Shown: positions 7,975-16,971, counted from the stretch's first letter. The stretch: DNA of 40,298 bases from Ectobacillus funiculus (GCF_004138295.1 NZ_SCFM01000022.1:1-40298); one strand, 5' to 3'. Program-made: numbers and translations. The notes: generated from the letters alone by a model not told the origin.

Positions 7975-8831
7975 ACATCTATTGTATTTGTACCAGAACC
8001 ATTTTTTCTATACTTCAGCGGAGAGGTTCCAGTTATTGTTTTAAAAACACGCCCGAAGTGAGTAGGATTTTCATATCCCACTTTTTCAGCAATGGAAGTA
8101 ACATTTAAATTTGTAGTTTTTAACAATTTTTGTGCTTCGTTAATCCGTACCTGATTCAGATATTCCACAAAAGAAAAACCCGTCACCTCTTTATAGACTC
8201 TGCTTAGATAATAAGGACTTATGTGAAATTGCTTTGAGAGAGACTGTAAAGTAAGTACATCCATATAATGGCTGTTGATATACCGTACGATTTCAGACAC
8301 TTTTTCATGCAAGGAATTGGGATATTCTATAGGTTCAATTTTATTCTTTTTTATGTGCCGATATATATAAAGCAACAGCTCCACCAGAAGCAACCTTAAA
8401 TAGGTCTGATATCCTTCCGTCTTGTTTTCATACTCTTCTATCATTTTTCTTAGAATAGATTCCACGGCTCCTTGTTCTTTAATATTTAATCGAAGCACAG
8501 GAAACTTCTGAAATATTTCGTAAAAGCTTTCTTCCATTCCATTGGCCATTCTTTGTATATAGTCCGATTTAAAGTTGATTAATATCCTTTCGTGATTTGG
8601 TGAATACGCTTCCGTTGTTTTATGCAAGTCATACATATTTACTAAAACAAGATCTCCTGCTTTCACATGATAAGTACGTTCTTTAATAAAGTAAAGCCTT
8701 TCCCCCTTAGACATATAATAAATTTCATACGCGTCGTGACGATGCGTGGACTTCATACTATATGCTTCAGTTCGTCTGGTTTTTTCAACACAAAAGTCTC
8801 CAATCATGTCCACGTTATTTAACAAGAGCAT
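7971..8831 (-). CDS. AraC-family regulator of the GH4 gene
   Basis: This 286-aa regulator has an N-terminal AraC-type cupin sensor (about 20-110, including HDAYEIYYMSKGE and GDLVLVNMYDLHKT) and a C-terminal pair of helix-turn-helix motifs (about 180-275, ending GYENPTHFGRVFKTITGTSPLKYRK). It diverges from the GH4 gene across about 147 bp and most likely activates it in response to a sugar. The ribosome site AGGAGGGAATG fixes the start at 8831. The last nine residues, GSGTNTIDV, are encoded by sequence identical or nearly so to IS6-type and IS605-type ends. The natural C-terminus was probably replaced by insertion debris just after the DNA-binding domain, and function may be kept. Confidence 0.85.
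   Translation of the reverse strand: MLLLNNVDMIGDFCVEKTRRTEAYSMKSTHRHDAYEIYYMSKGERLYFIKERTYHVKAGDLVLVNMYDLHKTTEAYSPNHERILINFKSDYIQRMANGMEESFYEIFQKFPVLRLNIKEQGAVESILRKMIEEYENKTEGYQTYLRLLLVELLLYIYRHIKKNKIEPIEYPNSLHEKVSEIVRYINSHYMDVLTLQSLSKQFHISPYYLSRVYKEVTGFSFVEYLNQVRINEAQKLLKTTNLNVTSIAEKVGYENPTHFGRVFKTITGTSPLKYRKNGSGTNTIDV
7981..8000 (-). mobile_element. IS6-type terminal sequence (inside araC 3' end)
   Basis: ATTGTATTTGTACCAGAACC differs at one base from the terminal sequence repeated at 10621 and closely matches those at 24125 and 28094. It reads GGTTCTGGTRCAAATACAAT outward, the usual form of IS6-family inverted repeats. It lies inside the last codons of the regulator gene. Confidence 0.5.
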
Positions 8832-8978
8832 TCCCTCCTAATTTAAGAATAACATTTTTTTGGAAAATCAAATAGCAAGAATTGTAGAAAAAACAATAAA
8901 TTGAGCAAATACTGAAAGGATTCTTTTTCATTATTGCTATATATTTGAAGTAGATTTTATTGAATGGAGGAGAAAATA

Positions 8979-10388
8979 ATGAGTTATACGAATGAAAAAG
9001 TAACCGATTTAAAAATCGCTTATATCGGCGGAGGTTCCAAAGGATGGGCTTGGGGATTGATGAGTGACCTTGCGATGGAAGATACGCTTTCGGGTAAGGT
9101 GAAACTGTATGATATCAATTATCAGGCTGCCTATCAAAATGAACTAATTGGGAACCGTCTACATGATCGGACGGATGTAGCTGGAAAATGGGAATATGAA
9201 GCTGTTAAAACATTAGAGGATGCCTTAACGGGGGCTGACTTTGTCATTATCTCCATTCTCCCTGGGTCGTTTGATGAGATGGAATCCGATGTTCATTTAC
9301 CGGAAAAGTATGGTGTGTATCAATCTGTAGGGGATACGGTTGGTCCTGGTGGTTTGGTTAGGGCTTTACGAACAATTCCGATTTTTGTGGATTTAGCCCA
9401 ACAGGTTCGGGAGCATGCACCAAATGCTTGGGTGATTAATTATACTAATCCAATGAGCCTTTGTACACGGGCTTTATATGCGACGTTCCCAGAAATTAAA
9501 GCAATTGGCTGCTGTCATGAAGTGTTTGGAACACAAAAGTTGCTAGCGTCTATGGTAGAAGAGTTATTGGGAGTAGAGGACGTGAAGCGTCAAGAGATTA
9601 AGGTCAATGTGTTAGGTATTAATCATTTTACGTGGATTGATCAGGCTTCCTATAAAGGGATTGATTTGTTTCCGTTGTATGAACAGTTTGTAGACAAATA
9701 TTATGAAAGTGGTTTTGAAGGATCGGAGAAAGGCCATTGGATGAATAATCATTTTGCCTCAGCGGAGAGGGTGAAATTTGATTTATTTAAACGTTTTGGC
9801 TTGATTGCAGCGGCAGGGGATCGTCATTTAGCTGAATTTATGCCGAATACGTGGTATTTAACAAATCCTGAAACCGTAAGAGAGTGGAAATTCGGGTTAA
9901 CGCCTGTTGCCTGGCGTAAGAAAAATAAACAAGCATTAGTAGAAAAAAGTAATCGGTTAGCTACTGGCGCTGAGCCGTTTGAACTAAAACCAACAGGAGA
10001 AGAAGGTATTGATATCATTAAAGCTCTTCTAGGCTTGGGTGAATTTATTACTAATGTGAATGTACCGAATCAAGGCCAAGTAAGGGGGATTCCAAATGGG
10101 GCAGTGGTAGAGACGAATGCTGTTCTTAGTTATAGCAGTGTCCGTCCAGTACTCGCTGGTGAATTGCCAAAACCTGTTCAAAATCTGGTGATGCGCCATG
10201 TAATGAATCAAGAAACCACCCTACAAGCTGCGCTTCAAAAGAATAAGGACTTAGCATTCCAGGCCTTTGTACAGGATCCTTTGCTAAGTACACTTAAACC
10301 TGATGAAGCTATCAAACTATTCGATGAAATGTTGGCTAACACTGCCCGCTTTTTGGATGGATGGAACCTTAAAGTTCATACAAGCTGA
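8979..10388 (+). CDS. lplD: GH4 glycosidase, alpha-galacturonidase type
   Basis: This 469-aa cytoplasmic hydrolase of glycoside hydrolase family 4 uses NAD and a divalent metal. The Rossmann loop IAYIGGGSKG is at 13-22, NYTNPM at 154-159, the metal-binding CCHEVFG at 178-184 (Cys179) and GINHFTW at 213-219 (His216). CHEVFGTQ in place of the CHSVQ of alpha-galactosidases, and the GSKGWAWGLMSDL start, resemble B. subtilis LplD, which releases galacturonic acid from alpha-galacturonides. GGAGGAG sits 6 bases before the ATG at 8979; an earlier in-frame ATG at 8964 overlaps that site. No transporter or galacturonate genes follow, so the gene and its AraC regulator form a stand-alone unit. The substrate is inferred from similarity. 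Confidence 0.82.
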   Translation: MSYTNEKVTDLKIAYIGGGSKGWAWGLMSDLAMEDTLSGKVKLYDINYQAAYQNELIGNRLHDRTDVAGKWEYEAVKTLEDALTGADFVIISILPGSFDEMESDVHLPEKYGVYQSVGDTVGPGGLVRALRTIPIFVDLAQQVREHAPNAWVINYTNPMSLCTRALYATFPEIKAIGCCHEVFGTQKLLASMVEELLGVEDVKRQEIKVNVLGINHFTWIDQASYKGIDLFPLYEQFVDKYYESGFEGSEKGHWMNNHFASAERVKFDLFKRFGLIAAAGDRHLAEFMPNTWYLTNPETVREWKFGLTPVAWRKKNKQALVEKSNRLATGAEPFELKPTGEEGIDIIKALLGLGEFITNVNVPNQGQVRGIPNGAVVETNAVLSYSSVRPVLAGELPKPVQNLVMRHVMNQETTLQAALQKNKDLAFQAFVQDPLLSTLKPDEAIKLFDEMLANTARFLDGWNLKVHTS

Positions 10389-10503
10389 CAATTGTGAAGT
10401 TAGACCGATTCTAGTATAAAACTCAACTTGACACATAAGGCCTAATTATTTATTAATATGCTAGAAAAGACTAAAAGCTAAGAGACTAGTTTCAAGCAGA
10501 GCA

Positions 10504-10530
10504 GGCGCATGAATCATTCATGCGCCCTAT
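10504..10530 (+). terminator. hairpin after lplD
   Basis: An 11-bp perfect stem (GGCGCATGAAT pairing with ATTCATGCGCC) has a one-base centre. The run after it (CTATGTTGTTG) is poor in T, so termination may be weak or the hairpin may serve another role. Confidence 0.5.
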
Positions 10531-10608
10531 GTTGTTGAAAAACGTAGCGACAGAAGTAGTATCACTAAAGTTTATTTTGTATGGACAAACCGATGATTGG
10601 GCAAAATT

Positions 10609-10639
10609 TTTCAAACTTTTATTGTATTTGCACCAGAAC
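10609..10639 (-). mobile_element. solo IS6-type end
   Basis: TTTCAAACTTTT followed by ATTGTATTTGCACCAGAAC is nearly identical to 24112-24142. No transposase is adjacent. Confidence 0.5.
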
Positions 10640-10782
10640 TAAACAAGTTATATGTTTGTTTAGATTTGTTCACAACAATATGTACTAGAAGCATTAAGCC
10701 TAGCATATAAACTAATATAACTGTGTAACTTTTATATTAAAAAGAATTAAAAGAAAAACTATTACATATAGCCACAGACTCA

Positions 10783-10810
10783 GGCGGGAGAAGGAATCTC
10801 CTGCCTTTTC
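10783..10810 (+). terminator. orphan terminator-like hairpin
   Basis: GGCGGGAGA (10783-10791) pairs with TCTCCTGCC (10797-10805, one G-T pair) and is followed by TTTTC. No gene is seen just upstream, so it may end a small RNA or be a relic. Confidence 0.45.
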
Positions 10811-10849
10811 AGTACATAAAATTTGAAAGTTTGCGAGAAAATCACGGGT

Positions 10850-11300
10850 TAGACAAGGAAAAATACTCAAAAAAGCTGAAACATTAAAAATAATTGCACA
10901 TAAAAGTATAAGGATTATGATACATAAAATCTAATAAATAAAAATAACTGAATTTTCTATTAATAATCAGAAATTTTATAAAATATGAGATAATTATCCA
11001 CATTTTATAAAAATCTATAAACATTTAATAAACACTATCCAGATAAATCACATATTACACAGACATCATTAAGATTATTTGTGTTTTTGGGTATAAACTT
11101 CATTCATATCAAGCCTTCTATGTTTTTATATCCACATTTTGCTTTCTTTATCGGCCATATAAACAGAAGTATTTCTAAATCCACATATCTCTTTAAGCTT
11201 TTTTGTTTTATAAGTGGGGTATATAAGTATCTTGTGCATTGTTGAACAAAGAATTTTATTCACAGTCAAGAGAACCCATTATAAAGTTTGTATAATTATT
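10850..11300. other. AT-rich region with DnaA boxes, candidate origin
   Basis: This gene-free stretch is strongly AT-rich. It carries TTATCCACA at 10994-11002 (the consensus DnaA box) and TTATTCACA at 11256-11264 (matching TTWTNCACA). TATCCACA and ATCCACA near 11129 and 11179 and TTGTTCACA near 10668 are weaker matches. It lies just past the 3' end of the 551-aa gene, whose 5' end faces the iteron array. DnaA boxes next to AT-rich DNA and iterons are usual parts of plasmid origins, so replication function is a reasonable inference, not shown. Confidence 0.45.
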
Positions 11301-11379
11301 TGCTGTGTATAGCGGAAAATCAAGACCTAAATCCATCTCCAAATGGGATCTGTTGCTTTCATAAAATATCTAAGCATGA

Positions 11380-11423
11380 CAAAAAGCCCTCATAACAGCT
11401 TATTTTTTTCAGCTGGAGGGCTT
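11380..11423 (-). terminator. terminator of the 551-aa gene
   Basis: On the minus strand AAGCCCTC and an inner CAGCT pair with their complements (arms 11384-11400 and 11411-11423), followed by TTTTTG. It lies about 55 bases past the stop at 11478. Confidence 0.75.
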
Positions 11424-11477
11424 ATCACCATGAAGAGATCTGGCTAGAATTTTTGCTCCACAAATAAAGGGAGCTGT

Positions 11478-13133
11478 TTACACCAGAACTTCCCATTCTC
11501 TCTGGACACGGGGTTTGCGTAATGTTTGTTCCAATTCTGCGAGGAATGCTGTGAGATCAAAATCCCTTGGCGGATAGAGAACACGCATTGGAGCTTGTGG
11601 GAGATGCTCGATTTTCTTGAGCATTTCTTCCCGTAAATGACCTGGCACAGTATTTCCTTTGTAGTGGAGCTTCTTTCTTAACTCAGCCTCCAATTGGAAA
11701 TATGAATGCAACTCAGCCCCATGCTTACATGCATAATCACGGAATAAAGCTTCTTCTGGATAGCGGATGTCTCTCTCATAGTACATTTCTTCCTGAAGCG
11801 GAACCATATATTTTTGTTGTAGCACTTCTTGTGCGGCAGTAAATAACTTTTTAATACTGCGTACAGAGTGCATGGAATAACGATTACCGAACTGGAACAA
11901 AGCTTCTTCTGCCATAGAGGCCTTCACGTTATGGGTGATGAGTGAATAAATGCCTGTCTTGGCAGCTACATCTAAAACTCTGTGATGAAATGCTTTACGA
12001 ACAAGTTTATGTAAAACAACTTCTAAGTTATCAGGCTGGCCATTACCTGCAATTAGCATACGAAGGCGTCTTAACACTTCTCGCGTTTGCATATGGCATG
12101 TATGTTTTAGTACATTGATGAACTGGTTCATATGTATAGCTAAGTCACCCAGATGCAGTTCTTGCAATGATTTTTCGATAAAGGCAGCTTTACGCTTATA
12201 AATCGCTTTTGGTCGTAACCAATTACGATAAGTCTCTGCATTGGAAGATTCGTTCGCAGACCGTAGTTGTTTGTTAACGGATACAATTAATTTGTTGAAT
12301 TTTCTACTGTACTCTTTCACCAGCATACACTTCTCAAAAAGCGGGATGTTGAGAGAAGGGAGTGGTGTAGTTAACTCTTTTAAGACACCTTGAATTTGAT
12401 GCAAATGCTTCTTATGCAGGAATTGAAATAAGCCGCCCATATAAGCCTTTTGTCCTTGCAGCGTTTCCTCTGGCAGCATACGTGCTAATTCTGGACGAGT
12501 TCCTTGTTGGATACAAATGTCCAAAAATAACTTCTTCGCGGCAACGGAAAGCTTAAAGAAATCATATGTAAAGACAACAGGGTGAATAGAAGCATAGTAA
12601 TTAGGCTTCTTTGTTTCTTGATTCATAAAGTGACAAATTTCAATCGTATAGCGCCCGTACATGTTTTTCGTAGTAGAAATCACTTGATGTAAGCGTAATT
12701 TTTCCATTGCCACATAGAACTGCATATGGGAGATAGAAGCATCCCATTCTTTATAGGTAAGATATTCTTCATAGAGCTGATGAATCGTAACATCACGGAT
12801 AATACCGTTTGTGTTGCATAATTTATGTAACATAATAAAGACGTCAATAACAGCATTGGTTACACCATGCAATAGATAACTTTTAGGCTGAGCTGTCCCA
12901 AATTTGGAAGGAAGGGAAAAAGCATCCACACGAAACATACTTTTATGAATCTGTCTCTCTTCGTACGGTAAATATTTGATGTAAGCTGGTGAAGACAAAC
13001 GCTTCGCCTTGTAGTAGTTTTCTTCCATACTCTCGAGTAAATGAACCCAAGATTCTCTAGAAACTAGTACAGCATTTGTTTCAAGGCCTTTTAAACTACG
13101 TTTATTTTTTACTAATAATTGAGAGTGTGGCAC
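11478..13133 (-). CDS. unrecognised 551-aa protein, possible replication protein
   Basis: This is a large basic cytoplasmic protein that I cannot assign to a family. Residues about 90-165 (DVTIHQLYEEYLTY...AMEKLRLHQVISTTKNMYGRYTIEI) look like a winged helix, with helices then a basic turn and two beta strands. The remainder is helical and rich in His, Lys and Arg, with no membrane spans or signal peptide. The start is GTG behind AAGGAGGGG. The start region GTGTGGCACTTTTTT (plus-strand view) resembles the iteron core TGTTGCACTTTTT. The gene diverges from another unrecognised gene across an iteron array, and its far end borders a DnaA-box region. That context favours an initiator or control protein for replication; a phage or island regulator is an alternative. 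Confidence 0.6.
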   Translation of the reverse strand: MPHSQLLVKNKRSLKGLETNAVLVSRESWVHLLESMEENYYKAKRLSSPAYIKYLPYEERQIHKSMFRVDAFSLPSKFGTAQPKSYLLHGVTNAVIDVFIMLHKLCNTNGIIRDVTIHQLYEEYLTYKEWDASISHMQFYVAMEKLRLHQVISTTKNMYGRYTIEICHFMNQETKKPNYYASIHPVVFTYDFFKLSVAAKKLFLDICIQQGTRPELARMLPEETLQGQKAYMGGLFQFLHKKHLHQIQGVLKELTTPLPSLNIPLFEKCMLVKEYSRKFNKLIVSVNKQLRSANESSNAETYRNWLRPKAIYKRKAAFIEKSLQELHLGDLAIHMNQFINVLKHTCHMQTREVLRRLRMLIAGNGQPDNLEVVLHKLVRKAFHHRVLDVAAKTGIYSLITHNVKASMAEEALFQFGNRYSMHSVRSIKKLFTAAQEVLQQKYMVPLQEEMYYERDIRYPEEALFRDYACKHGAELHSYFQLEAELRKKLHYKGNTVPGHLREEMLKKIEHLPQAPMRVLYPPRDFDLTAFLAELEQTLRKPRVQREWEVLV

Positions 13134-13222
13134 TTTTTTCCCCTCCTTTCCATAATTCGTATAATTTTGCCTATGTTACAGTATAGCAGATAGCAAAATC
13201 GGAAAAGGGCGTCCTTAAAGAG

Positions 13223-14199
13223 AAAGTGCAACAATGCAACATGGGAAAAGCCCATGTGTACCAAGGGCTGAAAAAATTTTTAAAAAATTTTTAGGGAAAT
13301 GTAAGTGCCAGAATGTTGCACTTTTTAGCGAAGAAAGAAAAGAAGCTATAATTACATCAATCCAGATATATCAAGGGTTTAAAGGTGTTGCAAGTTGGAA
13401 GTTGGTCAAAGTAGGTGCCAGGATGTTGCACTTTTTTATGAAAAATCGAAATTTCACGTCAAAATAGGTGCCAGCATGTTTCGTTGCAGATAGCGGAGGA
13501 AAAGAACTTACTAAAAATGCGATAAAGCTAGATGTATCAAGGGTTGAAGGGGATTACAGGTTTAGAAGTTGGTTAAAGTAGGTGCCAGGATGTTGCACTT
13601 TTTAGCGAAAAGAAAGCAAGTTGAAAAAATAAATAAGTCCAGATGTACCAAGGGTTTGATTGGGTTGCAAAGTTAAAGATTGGTCAAAATAGGTGCCAGG
13701 ATGTTGCACTTTTTGGTAGAGGTTTGTGCCAGAGAATGAACATATTTTTAACTATAGAAGGGTTATAATTCAGTAGTAAAAAGAAATCATTGTTTGTGAA
13801 GAAGCGAATTGGTCAAAATGAATGCCAGGATGTTGCAACTTGGAGGATAAAATTGCAACTAGTAAGTATGGGTCTTGAATGAAAATGAGATGTTACGATA
13901 TGTATATAATCCAAATAGAGATGAAATGAAGAACATTGGTCAAAGTAAGTGTCAGGTTGTTACACTTTCCGAAAACGAAAAGCTGCATATTAATAAATCA
14001 ATCTAGTAAAAGTAAATCATGTGTTCGTTACTAGCTATACAGTTAGTGAAGATAAGTGCCAGGTTGTTACACTTTCCAAAAATGAACAGCCATGTACTAA
14101 TAAATCAATCTAGTAAAAGTAAATCATGTATCCATTACTAGCTATACAGTTGGTGAAGATAAGTGCCAGAATGTTGCACTTTCTATAAAAAGTGCAACA
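13223..14199. repeat. iteron-like array between divergent genes
   Basis: About ten direct copies of a 20-22-bp motif, consensus GTGCCAGGATGTTGCACTTT, begin at 13305, 13415, 13468, 13582, 13693, 13726, 13822, 13949, 14056 and 14163. The copies at 13468 and 13726 are partial. Seven of the nine gaps are 96-127 bp, mostly 107-114; the other two are 53 and 33. Many copies are preceded by TTGGTCAAAGTAG, so the conserved unit is about 35 bp. Inverted half copies (AAAGTGCAACA) bound the array at 13223-13233 and 14187-14199. Replication-origin iterons are usually closer together, so this may be an initiator-binding array, a partition site or a regulator array. No gene is supported from 13134 to 14272. 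Confidence 0.75.
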
Positions 14200-14272
14200 A
14201 AGGATAACACATGTCAGAGGATATGTTGTATGCTAAACAGAGGCAAGTTGTTCTGAGAGGGGGAAGCGTAAG

Positions 14273-15997
14273 ATGGATCATACCTTTAAAACGGCACTAT
14301 TAATTGCACGGCAGCTCTTTGGAAAAGAAGAGTCGGTGTTGTCAAAATGGCAATCATTTTATAACGATATTGAAAAAGATATGATTAACTTATACGATTC
14401 ACCTTTTATGTCTTTTTCTTTTTTGGCACTTATTAAATGGTTAAGAAAGAAGGAAAAAGAGGGTATCGAACTCTATGACATTCTTTTTAATATAGAATCA
14501 TATGTGCAAGAGATTTATTCGTATTTAGGACCGCTTATTCAACAGGAATTTGAGGATAGTCTAGACATAGTGAGGGGAGCAGCTTCTCATGAGGGTCAGG
14601 ACTTATATCAGGAAGCTTCAAGTTATTTAGAAATGAATAACACGGATGTGTTGTATTACTTACGTGATGGAATATCAAAAAATAAATTTACCTTTAGCAA
14701 AGATACGGGAAGGAAAATGTATCAGCTACCCGATAAAAAGAAGCATGTTGTTCAACTGTCTAATCATAAGGATGAAGATTTAAAGCTAAAGAGTATCGAG
14801 GATTCCATGCTTTGGGAAAGAACCATTACTAACGTTTTAAGCGCGATGGACGACTTAACAGCAGATTGCTTAGATGTAATTACAATGGCCTGGACTGAGC
14901 AAACAAACTCTTCGACGGAAATGATTCAGTTTTCTTATGAACAAGTACTGGAAGTTTGCGGTTATCATAGAAGGAAAGATGGTGCAAAAAGCTTTCGGAT
15001 TAAGGACCGTTTAGAGGTCATGAAAAGATTAGCGGCTCTAGCAAGCATATTTATTTACGTTAATGAAGATAATGAAATCGTTGTACTCAGCAATGAGGAA
15101 CAAAAGAATGATTTTTATAAGTATAAAAGGCAGCATATTAAACGATTGTTCGTATTAGAGGACATTGTGTTAGCAAAGGATATTAATACGGACGAGGTAA
15201 TAGGAATAGAGAGCTGCACAATACGTCCTTCTGAGTTCTTATCTAACTATCTCATAGGAGAAAAAAGCACTACGGCCCTGATGCCTATTAAAGCTTTGCA
15301 ATATTCTAAGGATCGTCATAAGTATCATAAGAGACTTACCCGGTATTTAAGCTGGCAATGGCGTATTCGTCAACTGAGCCGTACAACGATGTACCGTCCC
15401 TTCTCGATAGGTGGGGAGAAAGGGCTATTGTCAGTTATGGGAATAGATAGTAAGAACCATAAACCAGCTAGGTTAAAAGAAGTATTTGAAAATGTACTAG
15501 ACAACCTACAGGCTGATCATGTCATCGCTTCTTGGAGTTATCATCAGGCACTAAATGAACAAGCAATGAATCAAAGGGATTGGTTCAAGAGCTATTGGGT
15601 AAATCAACAAATTGTTATTGTGCCGCCGCAGGAGATGTTACACCTGCAGAAATCGTTGCAATGGAGACAAGAGTCTAATGAACAACAATTAGAGATATTT
15701 GCAGAATCATCGCTGGACCAGTTTGTGAGCTCAGTGAATCAAAAGCAAGAATCGCCTGTCATCGAGATTCAAAATGGTGCAAATGATGGTCAGGAAGAAT
15801 TTGAAAATATTCGTGACACTATTAATCAGTACAAAGAACAATTAAAAATTCCTTTGCGTACACTTGCGGAGGAGGTAGGTATTTCGTATTCCACGCTTTC
15901 TCGTTTTCTAAGTAATAAAACAAAGCGTATCAATGGTGATAACGTTGAAAAGATAAAGAAATGGATCAAGCATCGTGAATTGGTTGATATCCTGTAA
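14273..15997 (+). CDS. unrecognised 574-aa protein with C-terminal HTH
   Basis: Residues about 515-570 form a Cro/C1-type helix-turn-helix (NQYKEQLKIPLRTLAEEVG, then SYSTLSRFLSNKT), a clear DNA-binding domain. The middle (about 220-285, FSYEQVLEVCGYHRRKDGAKSFRI...EVMKRLAALASIFIYV) looks like a winged helix. The N-terminal third is helical and acidic. There are no membrane spans. GAGGGGG precedes the ATG. The gene is transcribed away from the iteron array, opposite the 551-aa gene, so binding of the array by its product is a natural guess. It may be an initiator, a copy-number regulator or a partition protein. I cannot name the family. Confidence 0.65.
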   Translation: MDHTFKTALLIARQLFGKEESVLSKWQSFYNDIEKDMINLYDSPFMSFSFLALIKWLRKKEKEGIELYDILFNIESYVQEIYSYLGPLIQQEFEDSLDIVRGAASHEGQDLYQEASSYLEMNNTDVLYYLRDGISKNKFTFSKDTGRKMYQLPDKKKHVVQLSNHKDEDLKLKSIEDSMLWERTITNVLSAMDDLTADCLDVITMAWTEQTNSSTEMIQFSYEQVLEVCGYHRRKDGAKSFRIKDRLEVMKRLAALASIFIYVNEDNEIVVLSNEEQKNDFYKYKRQHIKRLFVLEDIVLAKDINTDEVIGIESCTIRPSEFLSNYLIGEKSTTALMPIKALQYSKDRHKYHKRLTRYLSWQWRIRQLSRTTMYRPFSIGGEKGLLSVMGIDSKNHKPARLKEVFENVLDNLQADHVIASWSYHQALNEQAMNQRDWFKSYWVNQQIVIVPPQEMLHLQKSLQWRQESNEQQLEIFAESSLDQFVSSVNQKQESPVIEIQNGANDGQEEFENIRDTINQYKEQLKIPLRTLAEEVGISYSTLSRFLSNKTKRINGDNVEKIKKWIKHRELVDIL

Positions 15998-16241
15998 GGA
16001 GATCTAATATTTTTCCTTGGTACAGAAATTTTAATGTATGTTCGGTTGTTATCTACTGGAACTATATGGTATTATTTAAGTATACGCTTTCTTTTTTATT
16101 TTTTGACGTATTTTTAGTCTCTAGGGTTAGCGATTTAATAAAAAAGACGTATATTTCTTGTTCGTTCGTAAAAAATTTCACCATAAGTGCAACTTTATAA
16201 GAAACCAAAAAATATGGTTCATAAAGGAGTGGCAAATCAAT

Positions 16242-16400
16242 ATGGGAAAATTACATTGGAATGGAAGAGAACTAACGGAAACGGAGTTAAAATTTATTGC
16301 GGAGTTCTTACGGGCAACTGTTAAAGGAACGACGGACGAGTTTTATCTTCAAACAGAAAATGTTGGACTGGCTAAGTCATTCGGAATAGTCAAAGAATAA
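16242..16400 (+). CDS. 52-aa hypothetical protein
   Basis: A short acidic soluble protein (starting MGKLHWNGRELTETELKF) has an AAGGAG site 12 bases before the ATG, somewhat far. A terminator hairpin directly at its stop supports a real transcript. It lies 245 bp after the 574-aa gene on the same strand and may belong to the same module. Family not recognised. Confidence 0.5.
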   Translation: MGKLHWNGRELTETELKFIAEFLRATVKGTTDEFYLQTENVGLAKSFGIVKE

Positions 16401-16420
16401 GGAGCAGATTTGCTTCTTTT
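16399..16420 (+). terminator. terminator at the stop of the 52-aa gene
   Basis: AAGGAGCA (16399-16406) pairs with TGCTTCTT (16411-16418) across a 4-base loop, followed by T residues. The stop codon lies at the base of the stem. Confidence 0.5.
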
Positions 16421-16435
16421 CTTAAGGGCTTATCA

Positions 16436-16492
16436 TTACGCATAACATACGTTATGTGTAATCGAGAGGGGGGAATCCCCTCTCTTTTTTTT
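16436..16492. terminator. two hairpins, the second a strong terminator
   Basis: An 11-bp hairpin (TTACGCATAAC pairing with GTTATGTGTAA, one G-T) at 16436-16461 is followed by GAGAGGGG (16464-16471) pairing with CCCCTCTC (16477-16484), then eight T residues. The second is a textbook terminator that separates this module from the arabinose region. Confidence 0.75.
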
Positions 16493-16519
16493 ATTTGCCG
16501 TAGCAACCGAATAACAACC

Positions 16520-16727
16520 TTGTGCGGCGCCTTGTTCTCTGTACGGCCATCCTTGGTGTACCAGGTCACCGGTCACCTGCAGCTTGACGAATAGTGTGTC
16601 TGTTGACATTGGCCATTTTTACAAGTTCATTTTCAGAATAAATCTTTTCTTCAGGCTTCACTTCATCGCTCGTGATCCATTCTTTTCTTGTTTCCTTCAT
16701 CATATTGTACTTCGTTTGTTGCTCCAT
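16520..16727 (-). pseudogene. araR: truncated, frameshifted copy of araR 5' end
   Basis: The minus strand repeats the first 70 or so codons of the intact araR at 24379-25539: MEQQTKYNMMKETRKEWIT against MGQQTKYNMVKETIKEWIT, and the full SENELVKM...HTIRQA winged-helix motif. After codon 51 a 7-bp tandem duplication (GGTGACC GGTGACC) shifts the frame into a stop. Past the shift the original frame resumes (HQGWPYREQGA) for a few codons before the similarity ends. The whole effector-binding domain is missing. Upstream control DNA is duplicated too. Confidence 0.88.
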
Positions 16728-16971
16728 ACGACCACCACTTTCAACTTGTATGTAAATTGAATTATTTATGCGTACAACTAAAAGATTATTCTATAGTAAT
16801 GATGTAAATAGGATGTATCCGGAGATTGTAATAGGAATATTTGAATGAGTACCCTTATATTTTTTCTTTATTTTACCAAGACATAAGGTCTTTATAAGAA
16901 CCTGTTCGCGGGATTATGGACAAATCAGCCAGGAAAGCGTGCAAAAAATAATGAGATTCTTAAAATTTATA

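Noticed and set aside
13234-13467. 77-codon open frame inside the iteron array
   Set aside because: It is built from the repeats themselves, has no ribosome site, and its composition follows the repeat units.
13305-14182. Regular repeats that might suggest a CRISPR array
   Set aside because: The gaps of about 85-110 bp are themselves partly similar to each other, the repeat varies, and no cas gene is present.
16158-16241. N-terminal extension of the 52-aa protein
   Set aside because: The earlier start has no ribosome site, whereas AAGGAG precedes the ATG at 16242.
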